A stretch of DNA of 64,000 nucleotides from Hyphomicrobium sp. ghe19 (GTDB taxonomy: Bacteria; Pseudomonadota; Alphaproteobacteria; Rhizobiales; Hyphomicrobiaceae): NCBI RefSeq assembly GCF_902712875.1, contig NZ_LR743509.1, forward strand, positions 1,874,001 to 1,938,000. The letters are read 5' to 3'. Made by a program: the position numbers and the translations under genes. Shown one piece after another: positions 1-8,433 of the stretch (positions are counted from its first letter, which is position 1; every line of letters starts with the position of its first letter). The notes below the pieces were generated by a model. The model was not told the DNA's origin. It was given only the letters and a program-made list of their open reading frames with translations, and made no database searches.

Positions 1-1
1 C

Positions 2-241
2 GTCGACTTCAATGCCGGCGCCGCGGGCATTTACGTGCCCTCCGAACATGACGTATCGGATACCGGCATACTCGCCCAAGGCACACTCAACGCCGCCGAG
101 TGGGTGACGGCCAACATCGACCTCGCCCGTCTCGCGCGCGTTCGCGAGACAGGCGAGATGCACAATTACGGTGACTGGTTGAAGCAGCCCGGCGGCGGGA
201 CGACGGCGAAGGTCGACGTCGAAATCGTCAAGCTGATCTGA
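2..241 (+). CDS. Carbon-nitrogen hydrolase (nitrilase superfamily), C-terminal part
   Basis: The frame is open from the window edge and ends at TGA 239-241, so only about 79 C-terminal residues are visible. The stretch ending NAAEWVTANIDLARLARVRE followed by an NYGDW segment resembles the tail of nitrilase-superfamily amidohydrolases, where a final strand leads into LDLARLxxVR and a short tail. The catalytic Glu-Lys-Cys residues lie upstream, outside the window, so the substrate cannot be judged. The convergent SIMPL gene ends 13 bases downstream. The family call rests on this tail alone and is moderate. Confidence 0.55.
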   Translation, partial: VDFNAGAAGIYVPSEHDVSDTGILAQGTLNAAEWVTANIDLARLARVRETGEMHNYGDWLKQPGGGTTAKVDVEIVKLI

Positions 242-253
242 TGCCGGGCGGCG

Positions 254-982
254 CTATTTCAGCGCCCAGGTGACTGTCACGCGGGCCTCGAGCGTGCTCG
301 TTCCGGCTTCGATAGGAACGGACATGTCTGCCTTTGCCAACCGCGGGGCATAGGTCACGGGGCCGCTTGCCTGCGTTTCTTCCGATATCTGCAAAACGTT
401 GCCGACCTCGGCGCCGGCGGCTGCGGCCAGAAGCTTGGCGCGCCGCAAAGCATTGGCAATGGCTTCCTTGCGGGCATCGTCCTTCAGCGTATCCTCTTTG
501 GAAACCACGAACGCCAATCCCTGAATTTGATTGGCGCCTGCGCTTACGATCTCGTCGAGAACCTCGCCCAGTTTATCGAGGACGCGCACGTACACGACGA
601 CCTGATTGGTGACGCGATATCCCCGGAGCTGCGGCGGTTGTCCGTCCTTGGAATAATCCATCACCGGCTCGACGTTGAAAGCTGCGGTCTGGATATCCTT
701 CGGATTGATCCCTTTCGCTTTGAGCTCCGAGATGACCTTGCTCATCGTCTCGCTGTTGGCGGTCAAAGCTTCACGCGCGGTCTTGGCTTCCGTCGTGACG
801 CCTGAAGTGATGCGAGCGCTATCAGGTTCGGCCTCTGCGGTGCCGGTTGCGGAGACCGTGATCGAGCGTTCGATGGGCATCTGCTGGGCCTGCAATCCTG
901 TTGCCTGTGTCATGAGGAAACCCGTCGCGACGGCACCTGAGAGCGCCGAAACGAGAAATCGAGAACGCAGAGCGGTTGGCAT
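254..982 (-). CDS. SIMPL domain (DUF541) periplasmic protein, BP26/Omp28-like
   Basis: A 242-residue protein with an N-terminal signal peptide (MPTALRSRF, then a hydrophobic run ending near TGLQAQQ). The mature part starts ERSITVSATGTAEAEPDSA, the hallmark opening of SIMPL/DUF541 proteins such as the Brucella immunogen BP26. The later YRVTNQVVVYVRVLDKLGEV segment is also typical. These proteins are periplasmic or outer-membrane associated and form oligomeric channels; their exact function is poorly known. I chose ATG 982 over an in-frame start 60 bases upstream because a GGAG motif precedes 982 and the signal peptide begins there. Confidence 0.85.
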   Translation of the reverse strand: MPTALRSRFLVSALSGAVATGFLMTQATGLQAQQMPIERSITVSATGTAEAEPDSARITSGVTTEAKTAREALTANSETMSKVISELKAKGINPKDIQTAAFNVEPVMDYSKDGQPPQLRGYRVTNQVVVYVRVLDKLGEVLDEIVSAGANQIQGLAFVVSKEDTLKDDARKEAIANALRRAKLLAAAAGAEVGNVLQISEETQASGPVTYAPRLAKADMSVPIEAGTSTLEARVTVTWALK

Positions 983-1195
983 GTTGGTCTCCTCACCTTT
1001 GTCCCCGGTCGCTATAAGCGGTTCGCGGGCAAAAGAGGGCAAAATCCTGTATTTCAGCTGAACGCGCGATTTTTGGCGCGTCGGTGCGCTCCCGGGCAGC
1101 CTTGCGACGCTCGGATCTCCTGCTATAGCATGCGGCCTTCGCCGTCATGCGGCTGCGCAACATGAATTCCCGAAGACACCGAGACCCGAGGAACG

Positions 1196-1957
1196 ATGGA
1201 AACGAAGGTTCGCGAAGGTTCCGGCAATAGAAGCCAAGATTCCGACATCCGTCAGACCTTCGCCTCGGACTTTCTCGTCATCGGATTTTTTACACCGAAC
1301 TACGAACCTGCAGCACGGGCCTTCGCACAAAACCTCGCCGAGCATCGAATCTCGCATCACCTTTACGCGCGTCCGATCGTCGAAGGCGACTGGTACTCGC
1401 AGACCCGGCAGAAGCCGACTGTTCTTGCTCATGCGCGTCGCGACTACCCGGAAGAAAATCTCGTCTTCATGGATGTCGATTGCCGGGTCCGCGGTGACAT
1501 CAGCGATATACTGAAGACGCGTGGTGACGTCGTCATGCGAACGAAGGGCACCGCCAAAGGAACGCAACGAGCGTTGAAGCCGACAACTCGCGTCATGCTG
1601 CTGCGCCCGACATCAGGGTCCGACGCCTTCATCGCCGGGTGGGAAAGCACGTGTCGCAACGCGCGCCCCGGCCAATCAGCCGAATTCATGCTGATCCATG
1701 CGATGTCGGATAGTTCCGGAATTTATTCGATCGGAACGCTGCCGATCAGGCTTGCAGGCATAGAACTGCACGATGCTCTTCCCGACGCCGTCATCGTGCA
1801 CGACAGCATTCGCGACCCGACCCGACCGGGCTGGGCGCTCCGGCGCGGCCTGCAGCGCAATTTTCGCGTCGTGCGCAACGCGGCTTATCGTTTGGCCACC
1901 GGCAAAACCTATGATGACCTCTACGACAAGCGCCGTGGGGGGCAGAAAATCCGATAA
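1196..1957 (+). CDS. Putative nucleotide-sugar glycosyltransferase (GT-A-like)
   Basis: A 253-residue protein preceded by GAGGAA. It opens with a strand-like segment (FLVIGFFTPNYEP) followed by a helix, and has an MDVDC motif near residue 90 after ENLVF. This is the pattern of a hydrophobic strand leading to a DxD metal/nucleotide-sugar site in GT-A glycosyltransferases. There is no signal peptide or clear membrane segment, so it is probably cytoplasmic. Other surface-sugar transferases lie at 6.5-11 kb, which fits an envelope polysaccharide role. The acceptor and donor are unknown, and the family assignment is by fold motif only. Confidence 0.5.
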   Translation: METKVREGSGNRSQDSDIRQTFASDFLVIGFFTPNYEPAARAFAQNLAEHRISHHLYARPIVEGDWYSQTRQKPTVLAHARRDYPEENLVFMDVDCRVRGDISDILKTRGDVVMRTKGTAKGTQRALKPTTRVMLLRPTSGSDAFIAGWESTCRNARPGQSAEFMLIHAMSDSSGIYSIGTLPIRLAGIELHDALPDAVIVHDSIRDPTRPGWALRRGLQRNFRVVRNAAYRLATGKTYDDLYDKRRGGQKIR

Positions 1958-2040
1958 AGTTATGTGGCGACAGAATGCCAACGCAGAATTGCCCAGCGGT
2001 ACTGGTCCTTCTGCGAACATCTGTTAAGAGAAGCGCGTGC

Positions 2041-2116
2041 GGGCCCGTAGCTCAATGGTTAGAGCTGACGGCTCATAACCGTCTGGTTCCAGGTTCGAGT
2101 CCTGGCGGGCCCACCA
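2041..2116 (+). tRNA. tRNA with CAT anticodon, probably tRNA-Ile2 (lysidine type)
   Basis: The 76-nt cloverleaf has a 7-bp acceptor stem GGGCCCG/CGGGCCC, D-arm GCTC/GAGC, anticodon stem GACGG/CCGTC with loop CTCATAA, T-arm CCAGG/CCTGG with loop TTCGAGT, and an encoded CCA. CAT could be Met or Ile2. Pairs C4-G69 and C5-G68, known determinants for the TilS lysidine synthetase in tRNA-Ile2, are present, and the overall sequence resembles E. coli ileX more than elongator Met. The Ile2 assignment is an inference; the tRNA itself is certain. Confidence 0.95.
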
Positions 2117-2171
2117 ATACCCTCAATACATTACTAGCCGGAAGGCAGCCGGATTAGAGACGCATGCGCCT

Positions 2172-2202
2172 CGAAAAAGGCGCTGACCGAAATCAGCGCC
2201 TT
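2172..2202 (-). terminator. Intrinsic terminator of the TIM44-like gene
   Basis: A perfect 10-bp stem AAGGCGCTGA/TCAGCGCCTT (2177-2186 and 2193-2202) with a 6-nt loop. On the minus strand it is followed directly by a T run (TTTTTCGAGG). It lies 30 bases past the stop codon of the TIM44-like gene. Confidence 0.8.
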
Positions 2203-2231
2203 GAAATTTGCCCTCGCACGTCGGCTTCGGG

Positions 2232-3170
2232 TTACGCCTGCTGGATGGCCGAAAGCTGCCAGCCATCGGCACGAGCACGATCGTCACGACGGAACGTCCA
2301 GAGTTCTGTTGCTTCGGTCGGACGGGTAAGATCACCGGAGACGACGCGACCCGTCTCCCGTTCTACCGTTGCGTCGATGAGGGAGTAGCGCATCGCAACC
2401 GTCGCATAGTCCGAGCCGTTGTCGCGCCAAGCCTCCGCCAGATCACCTTGCAGGAGTTTTACGCCGGAGATTTCATTGCGCAGCCCCTGCTTGGCCTGTT
2501 CGGAAATTTCCTCGCTGAAATAGGAGAGCATTTCTGGCGTGGTCAAGGCTCCCAGCTTGTCAACGTCCTCGCGGCCATACGCGGTTTGAATGTCCCCGAG
2601 CCGTCTCTCGAACGAATCGAAGTCATCCCCACCGATCGTCAGCGACGGTTCAGACGCACCGGCGCTGGTTGAGGAGGCGCGGGCGAGGCCGGCTTGCGCA
2701 AGCGTATCGCGCTGCGGCGTCCTGCCGGCGCCCTGTGGAACGGCGCGCCCAAACGCGGACTGGCTGCGATTTCTGAGCAGCATCAGCACGAGGTAGACGA
2801 TGCCGGCGATAAGCGCGAACTGCAGGAGAAATCCGAGGACACTCGCCAATGCGCCGAATCCGAAGATGCTTGCGAGGCCGGCCGCGAACAAACCGCCCAG
2901 GAGCAGGCCGCGCATTCCACCGAAGCGCGAGGGTTGCGCTGCCGCGGCGCCTGGCTGTGCGCTTGCGGGAGCGCTTTTCGGAGCCATGGATCTTTCGATT
3001 GGCGCAGCCTTCGGAGCCGTATTCGTCGGCGGCGGCGCCATGAAGGTTTTACCTGCCCTGCTGCCGAAGCTTCTGCCGCCACCAGCGCGAGCATTGGCGA
3101 CGTCGGCTGCGACAATCGCGAACCCCGCCGCCAAAGTAAGGATGAGAGCGACCAAACGTGAAAACGACAT
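2232..3170 (-). CDS. TIM44-like domain membrane protein
   Basis: A 312-residue protein. It has an N-terminal signal or anchor segment (residues 1-25), then a Gly/Ala/Pro/Ser-rich linker, then a hydrophobic block near residues 85-135 (GLLLGGLFAAGLASIFGFGA and a second membrane span ending YLVLMLLRNR). The C-terminal domain (about 180-310) carries the Tim44-type pattern: FERRLGDIQTAYGREDVDKLGALTTPEM-like segment, ISEQAKQGLRNEISGVKLLQGDLAEAW, and a closing LWTFRRD. Bacterial TIM44-like proteins are membrane anchored, sometimes called TimA, with an unclear envelope role. A GGGGA precedes the start and a strong terminator follows the gene. Confidence 0.82.
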   Translation of the reverse strand: MSFSRLVALILTLAAGFAIVAADVANARAGGGRSFGSRAGKTFMAPPPTNTAPKAAPIERSMAPKSAPASAQPGAAAAQPSRFGGMRGLLLGGLFAAGLASIFGFGALASVLGFLLQFALIAGIVYLVLMLLRNRSQSAFGRAVPQGAGRTPQRDTLAQAGLARASSTSAGASEPSLTIGGDDFDSFERRLGDIQTAYGREDVDKLGALTTPEMLSYFSEEISEQAKQGLRNEISGVKLLQGDLAEAWRDNGSDYATVAMRYSLIDATVERETGRVVSGDLTRPTEATELWTFRRDDRARADGWQLSAIQQA

Positions 3171-3534
3171 AGATATCCCCGAACAGAAATGACTTCGGAA
3201 GCCATATGGGTGTTCGATCGCTAAATGTCACGGATGTTGACCGACGCAAGACCCGTCTTTTTCGATGTCGCAGCAGCCGCTCAATGGGACGGGTCGCATA
3301 TCTTGTCTTGCGACAAGCAAGAGCTCAGAGCGAGGTGCTGGTGATCAGGGATGAAGATCATGTCGTCCGGCTTTTGCGCGAATGAGCGCAACTCAACCTT
3401 GGTCCGTCATTGGCCATAGGCTGCTGACATTCCGAGCCGAACGATGCGCATGAATTTTTTAACCACACATATCTTGCAACCGATTTCCGCTGCGCATGGT
3501 TACAGCCCGGACATCGGTAAACTGGCAGGTCGAT
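3171..3534. other. Intergenic region between divergent genes
   Basis: These 364 bases separate the TIM44-like gene (minus) and the RlpA-like gene (plus) and must hold both promoters. I see no convincing ORF, RNA gene or repeat in it. Confidence 0.6.
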
Positions 3535-3861
3535 ATGCGCGCAATCATTGTTATGGCGGTTTTTGCGATCCTAATTCCGGAGGGCGTCGCCGCCGGTCAG
3601 ATTGGGATCGCGTCTCGGTATTGTCACCACGATAGTGCCAGCGGGCGAAAGATGACGTGCCGGAGCAAAGTGGCTGCCCATCGCACCCTTCCCTTCGGAA
3701 CGCGCGTCAAGGTGAGAAACTTGGCCAACGGCCGGTCAGTGATCGTCACGATCGTCGATCGCGGTCCGTTTGTGAAAGGACGCATCATCGATTTATCGGA
3801 AGGAGCCGCGAACGCGATCGGCTCCTCGGACTTGATGCGTGTGGAACTTACCCATCGTTAG
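3535..3861 (+). CDS. RlpA-like double-psi beta-barrel protein
   Basis: A 108-residue secreted protein. A signal peptide (MRAIIVMAVFAILIPEGVAAG) is followed by one RlpA-type double-psi barrel. Visible motifs are GIASRYCHHDSASGRKMTC, AAHRTLPFGTRVKVRN and VTIVDRGPFVKGRIIDLS; the GPF(V)KGRIIDLS segment is diagnostic. RlpA proteins act at the septum on denuded peptidoglycan in some bacteria. This copy lacks a SPOR domain, so a septal role is not implied. The start at 3535 was preferred to one 39 bases upstream because the signal peptide begins there. Confidence 0.85.
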   Translation: MRAIIVMAVFAILIPEGVAAGQIGIASRYCHHDSASGRKMTCRSKVAAHRTLPFGTRVKVRNLANGRSVIVTIVDRGPFVKGRIIDLSEGAANAIGSSDLMRVELTHR

Positions 3862-3870
3862 CCGGTGCGA

Positions 3871-5625
3871 TCAGCGCGCATCGATGAGGCCGGAATCCAT
3901 AAGCCGCCGGTGGAACGCAAGGATCTCCTGCGACTTCTTGCACGTGAAGTAGCGTCCGTCGCAGAGGCCCAAAAGGCGCAATCGTTCTCGATATGAATCG
4001 GGCAAAGGCAAACGTGCAGCCTGCAGCATGATCGTGCCTAGATAGGGAACATCGACAACGTCGACCTCCGGCAAAGACGCGGGATTATAGTTCACGCCGT
4101 CGACGGAATAGTAGGTCAGCAGCCCGCGACTTTCCGGTGTCAGCTTGATGTCTTCGGCGAACGAACTCGCGTCGAAGCCAAGCAGCGTGCGCGTTGCGAT
4201 CGGTTGATGATCGCCGTATTGCACGATGAGAAAGCGCTCGTTTGGAAAGCGCTTGGAGAGCGCCGCGCGAAATTCATCGTAGTCGATGTGCGCCAGCGCG
4301 AGACGGCGCAGATATTCATTCATTTCCGGATCGGTTCCGGGGCCGCCGCCCGAAACGTGCACGTCTGGCTCGTACGTCTTGTCGTACGGAAGGTGCGTCG
4401 CCGACGTGATGACGAAAGTGAAGAGCGGGCTGTTCGAGACCGCGACGTGGCGTTCGATGTCGTTCAACGCGTTTGCGTAGTAGAAACGGTCGCGCTCGTC
4501 GAAGCGCTTTGCCCCCTGCGCCCTGTAATCGAAGATCTCCGGCATTCCGACGGTCGCGTAGAAGCGATCATTGGAAACAAACGCCTTCGGAACCGGGTAG
4601 AAGACGCTGTTGTGATATCCGCAGCGGGCCAGAACCTGTGGCACGGCGTCGTGGATTTTTCCCTGCATGAGCGACTGGACGAACGTGCGCATCCCGCCGA
4701 ATGAATAGGAAGACACGCCGGCGAGAACCGAGAACTCGGTGAGCCAGGATGCTCCCCCGTATGTTTCTACGCGTAGTTTGTGCAGTCGTCCGTCGAACGA
4801 TTTGAAGAACGGGTCGAGCCGGTGGTCGTAATCGATCTCGGAGAAGTATGAAGGAGGAAAAACGCTTTCCTGATGGATCAGGATAATGTGCGGCGGCTTC
4901 TGCTGCAGAGCGCACGTGGGAATTTTGAAAGGCGGCATCGGCTGGGATTTCAGGGCGTCGAACAACTGGCCCTTCCATAGGGTCTGCAAAGTCTCCGACC
5001 AAGAGGAATAGAACGACGAAACGTAGAGATGGTCCCAGTAAAACTGCGTATTCCGCCGTTCGCCTTTCGCGTAGCTCGCCCCGATACTCAGGGCGACGAA
5101 AAGAATGAATAGCCCGCCACTGATACGACGTGGAACACGCGAGCTATCAAGGCGCCAAAGCACCAGGCCCGCGACGGTAGCGAATGTGAGCATCGCCAGA
5201 AGCGCGAGCAACATCGACCTGTGGTCCGTCCATAGGTAGACGACGGTCGACCATGACATCAGGTAAAACACGACGTCGTAGGCATGCAGCACCATCTCGA
5301 TGTAGTGCTGCTTGATATCGGAGGCGATGACGATCGACGCGACCAATAGTGCGATCAGCGTGATTGAAAAAAGGATGCGCCTGGATAGAAACGTCAGGGC
5401 ACATACCAGAGCCGCCGTGATCGCTGCTGCGAAGATGATGGTTTGGAGCCAACCTTCGTAACACCAATGGTAGTAAGCAAGCCCTACAGCGATCGCGCTC
5501 GTCGCAAACCTGACGGTCGCAGCCGAAAACTGACGCTGAAGCGGCTGGTCACCGGTGCGCGTCAGCGACCCGGTCCGATCGATCAGTTCGACACTCATGT
5601 GAATGCCATCGCTTTGGAAGCCCAT
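3871..5625 (-). CDS. Membrane-bound sulfatase-fold enzyme (LTA synthase/phosphoglycerol transferase-like)
   Basis: A 584-residue protein. The N-terminal ~190 residues hold about five membrane segments (for example SAIAVGLAYYHW, a paired block ending LLVASIVIAS, and LLALLAMLTFATVAGLVLW). A periplasmic sulfatase-type domain follows. Metal-site motifs of this superfamily are visible: IILIHQESVF (Glu), YGGASWLTEFSVLAG (probable Ser nucleophile in place of Thr), TSATHLPYD, and IVQYGDHQPI (Asp-His). This architecture transfers phosphoglycerol or phosphoethanolamine to envelope glycans or lipids. The substrate is not deducible. An alternative start is at 5598; neither has a strong ribosome site. Confidence 0.75.
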   Translation of the reverse strand: MGFQSDGIHMSVELIDRTGSLTRTGDQPLQRQFSAATVRFATSAIAVGLAYYHWCYEGWLQTIIFAAAITAALVCALTFLSRRILFSITLIALLVASIVIASDIKQHYIEMVLHAYDVVFYLMSWSTVVYLWTDHRSMLLALLAMLTFATVAGLVLWRLDSSRVPRRISGGLFILFVALSIGASYAKGERRNTQFYWDHLYVSSFYSSWSETLQTLWKGQLFDALKSQPMPPFKIPTCALQQKPPHIILIHQESVFPPSYFSEIDYDHRLDPFFKSFDGRLHKLRVETYGGASWLTEFSVLAGVSSYSFGGMRTFVQSLMQGKIHDAVPQVLARCGYHNSVFYPVPKAFVSNDRFYATVGMPEIFDYRAQGAKRFDERDRFYYANALNDIERHVAVSNSPLFTFVITSATHLPYDKTYEPDVHVSGGGPGTDPEMNEYLRRLALAHIDYDEFRAALSKRFPNERFLIVQYGDHQPIATRTLLGFDASSFAEDIKLTPESRGLLTYYSVDGVNYNPASLPEVDVVDVPYLGTIMLQAARLPLPDSYRERLRLLGLCDGRYFTCKKSQEILAFHRRLMDSGLIDAR

Positions 5626-5866
5626 GGTCGGCGGGCAAAAGAGCGTAGCTCTCGTCTAGTTTAGTTCAATACGATTCTTCTTGTTGCACTGCAGATATAT
5701 TTGCCGGACGGCAAATATTGGGCCTCGCCCTCATGCTGCGATGCAAACCGGACGGCTGCGCTTTGACTCCACTGGGTGGGGCTTAGGAGATGTCTATTTT
5801 CCGTCGAGGATTTCTTCCCGTGACGCTAGGGCCGCGTGGTGCTGTGGTCCGGATGTAATCGCGCGG

Positions 5867-6397
5867 TCATCGGTCATCCTGTTCAAGCCGCCGCGAATGC
5901 GGGTCCAAGTTCGTCTTGAACGCCTCCTTGCGTTTAATTTGGTCCATCTCCTCGTCCAGGATATTTGCCGGATTGAAGCTCGGCGGGAACGAGCGTAGCG
6001 GACAGTCCTTGAACGTCGACGCGAATTGGAAGACGTCATCCATTACGCCATACATCGAGCCCACGTGGCTGAGCTGCCGATCCCAGAACGTGTTCGACGT
6101 GATGCCTGCGCGTTTGAAGGGATCTTGAAAAAGGTTGAAGATTTTCTGCAAGCGAAGCGTTGTGAAAGGCTCGGCCCATAGGCCAATCGAGCCTTCCATG
6201 CGCTGTTCGGAGACGACATACTTGTAGTCTCCCTGCCGGAATGACACGAGCAGCCCATCGTCATTGGAATAGAAGAAATTTTTACGCGCGCTCTTAGAGC
6301 CGTCGTTATTCGCCGCGGTTCCGCAGGGCCGCGGCTTGCGAGGCGCGCCCCAAAATGGCCTTTTAGACAATGCCAGTGCCGTTGACGATTGCGGCAA
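5867..6397 (-). pseudogene. Relic of an arylsulfatase (C-terminal fragment)
   Basis: The open frame covers 176 codons, but only the part from about 6283 downward looks like protein. There KNFFYSNDDGLLVSFRQGDYKYV is followed by GLWAEPFTTLRLQKIFNL, DPFKRA and a final FPPSFN segment. This matches the C-terminal third of bacterial arylsulfatases (FxYxNDDG, K-x-V, LRxPKLFNLxxDPFERA). The N-terminal two-thirds with the formylglycine Cys/Ser site is absent and the upstream DNA shows no continuation. I read it as the decayed end of a once ~550-residue sulfatase gene, probably non-functional. Confidence 0.6.
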
Positions 6398-6542
6398 GGA
6401 TACCCGTCGCCGGCGTCTGTCGCGAAACGATCGAAGTCGAAATCATACAAGTCTGTAACTATCTCAGCGCGATGGAAATGCAGACGCACATTGCGCTTGC
6501 GAACGTGGCGTTTATATCTTCCGGGCTTTGCGGAGACCGCCT

Positions 6543-7358
6543 ATGGACGACGCCGTGTCTCGTCTTCCCATTTCTGCGTATATCATTTGCCTCAACGAAG
6601 AGCGCTATCTCGGCAATTGCATAGAGAGCCTCGTCAATTGCGCGGAGATCGTCATCGTCGATTCCGGATCGACGGATGGCACGCTCGCGTTGATCCGCAA
6701 TTACATCGACAAGGGATGGCCGATACTCGTGTTCCAGGAGGCCTGGCGCGGTTACGCGGCACAGAAGCAGTTCGCGCTCGATCAATGCAACCAGCCTTGG
6801 GCTCTCAACATCGATGCCGACGAACGTTTGGATGCGACACTCGCCAGGGCGTTACCGAACCTGATCGCGGCGGACGCCGCCATCGTCGGCTGGCGTGTGG
6901 CACGGCGGCCCTATTTGATTGGTCTCGGGTACACGCCGGAGCACGTGCGCGAACGCAAAAACCTTCGTCTTATCCGGAAAGGCAATGGCGCTTACGATCT
7001 ATCGCAAAGGGTTCACGAGGGCATTATTCCCTCGGGGCAGGTCAACGATGCCGACGCCGGCAGCATCCTGCATTTTCGTCCGCTGATAATGGATGAGCAG
7101 ATTCTGAAGGAAAATCGTTACTCCACCCTCAAGGCGGATCAGCAGGTGGCGCAAGGAAAGCGTGCGAGCGTGTTGAAGCTGATCTTCAGTCCGCCGACTT
7201 ATTTCCTCCGGCTTTATTTTAGACACGGTCTATGGCGCTGTGGCGTTCCAGGCTTCATCCAATCTGCAACCGGCGCGGTGTATGCGTTTTTGACTCAAGC
7301 CAAAATCTATCAACGTCACGCGATGAAGCACCATCCCATTGTCGACTCAGCCGGCTAG
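6543..7358 (+). CDS. Family 2 glycosyltransferase (WaaE/KdtX-like, LPS core)
   Basis: A 271-residue cytoplasmic GT2 enzyme. It opens with ISAYIICLNEERYLGNCIES, followed by EIVIVDSGSTDGT and later WALNIDADERLD, giving the two nucleotide-sugar/metal motifs (DSGSTDGT and DADE). The region YDLSQRVHEGI is typical of the WaaE/LgtF-like beta-glucosyltransferases of lipooligosaccharide core assembly. ATG 6543 was chosen because GGAG sits about 10 bases upstream. It is followed 14 bases later by a GT4 gene, and lpcC is next, so the trio looks like an LPS core locus. The precise sugar is inferred only at family level. Confidence 0.8.
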   Translation: MDDAVSRLPISAYIICLNEERYLGNCIESLVNCAEIVIVDSGSTDGTLALIRNYIDKGWPILVFQEAWRGYAAQKQFALDQCNQPWALNIDADERLDATLARALPNLIAADAAIVGWRVARRPYLIGLGYTPEHVRERKNLRLIRKGNGAYDLSQRVHEGIIPSGQVNDADAGSILHFRPLIMDEQILKENRYSTLKADQQVAQGKRASVLKLIFSPPTYFLRLYFRHGLWRCGVPGFIQSATGAVYAFLTQAKIYQRHAMKHHPIVDSAG

Positions 7359-7372
7359 CTACGGGTTCGTGA

Positions 7373-8407
7373 ATGCACGTGATGCACTATCACTTCGGCA
7401 AGGACGGCGGCGCGGAGCGCTTTTTCGTTCACCTCGTCCGTGCACTCGCCCGACGCGGCCTGGAGCAGACCGTCGTCATTCGCAAGGACAGAAGTTGGCG
7501 CGGCGAGATCGAGGGCTTCGCGAACATTATCGAAAGCAACTTCCGCAATCTATCGCCCGAAAGGATTTTGTTGCCGCTCAAGGTCAAGCGCATCGCTCGA
7601 ACGACGAAGCCTGACGCGCTTTTCGCGTGGGCTACGAGGGCAAGCCGCCTCATGCCGAATTACAAGGACTGCATAAGGATCTCACGGCTCGGCGACTTCC
7701 CGACAAATCTAAGCTATTTCAAAAACTGCGACGTTCTCGTTTGCAACACGCCGGCCATCGGCGAGCATGTCCGAAAAATCGGATGGAAGCGCGGCGTCGA
7801 GGTTATCTCCAACTTCACGAACACCGATCGTGCCGCTCCAGCCGATCGCACGGCACTCGGCACGCCGTCTTCGGCGCCTGTGATCATGTCGATGGGCCGC
7901 TTCGTTGAGCGTAAGGGCTTTGCGCAGCTCATCGCGGCTGTTTCGCTGCTGCCCGGAGTACATCTTTGGCTCGCAGGCGACGGCGAAGAGCGCGCTAACC
8001 TCGAAAAGCTGGCAATGGATCTCGGCACGCTTGATCGGATACGATTTCTCGGCTGGCAATCCGATCCGCGTCCGTATCTCGCTGCTGCCGACATTTTCGT
8101 TATGCCATCGAGCCACGAGCCGCTCGGAAACGTCATCCTCGAAGCTTGGGCGCAACAAAAGCCAGTTGTATCGAGCCGCGCAGAAGGGCCGTCCTGGTTC
8201 ATGCGGGACGGCGAGAACGGATTGCTCGTCGACATCGGCGACGTGAAAGGTCTTTCGGACGCAATCGCGCGATTGATCGCTAATCCGGATCTCTCGGCGC
8301 GAATTGCCGAAAACGGGAATAGGACGCTTTCCGACTGGTTTTCCGAAGAGGCGGTCGCCAACGCCTACATCGATCTTTTCAGGCAGAAACCCTCGACACC
8401 AGCGTAG
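7373..8407 (+). CDS. Family 4 glycosyltransferase
   Basis: A 344-residue GT-B enzyme. The N-terminal domain starts VMHYHFGKDGGAERFFVHLV, a classic GT4 opening (GGAER). The donor domain has APVIMSMGRFVERKGFAQLI, a WLAGDGEER strand, FLGWQSDPRPYLAAADIFVMPSSHEPLGNVILEAWAQ-type EPxG-xxxLE segment, and ends with GLLVDIGDV. It is probably cotranscribed with the upstream GT2 gene and takes part in LPS core or surface glycan synthesis. It converges with lpcC across a 26-base gap. Confidence 0.82.
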   Translation: MHVMHYHFGKDGGAERFFVHLVRALARRGLEQTVVIRKDRSWRGEIEGFANIIESNFRNLSPERILLPLKVKRIARTTKPDALFAWATRASRLMPNYKDCIRISRLGDFPTNLSYFKNCDVLVCNTPAIGEHVRKIGWKRGVEVISNFTNTDRAAPADRTALGTPSSAPVIMSMGRFVERKGFAQLIAAVSLLPGVHLWLAGDGEERANLEKLAMDLGTLDRIRFLGWQSDPRPYLAAADIFVMPSSHEPLGNVILEAWAQQKPVVSSRAEGPSWFMRDGENGLLVDIGDVKGLSDAIARLIANPDLSARIAENGNRTLSDWFSEEAVANAYIDLFRQKPSTPA

Positions 8408-8433
8408 ACTTGCCTCGCTTAGAAGTCCCTCGA

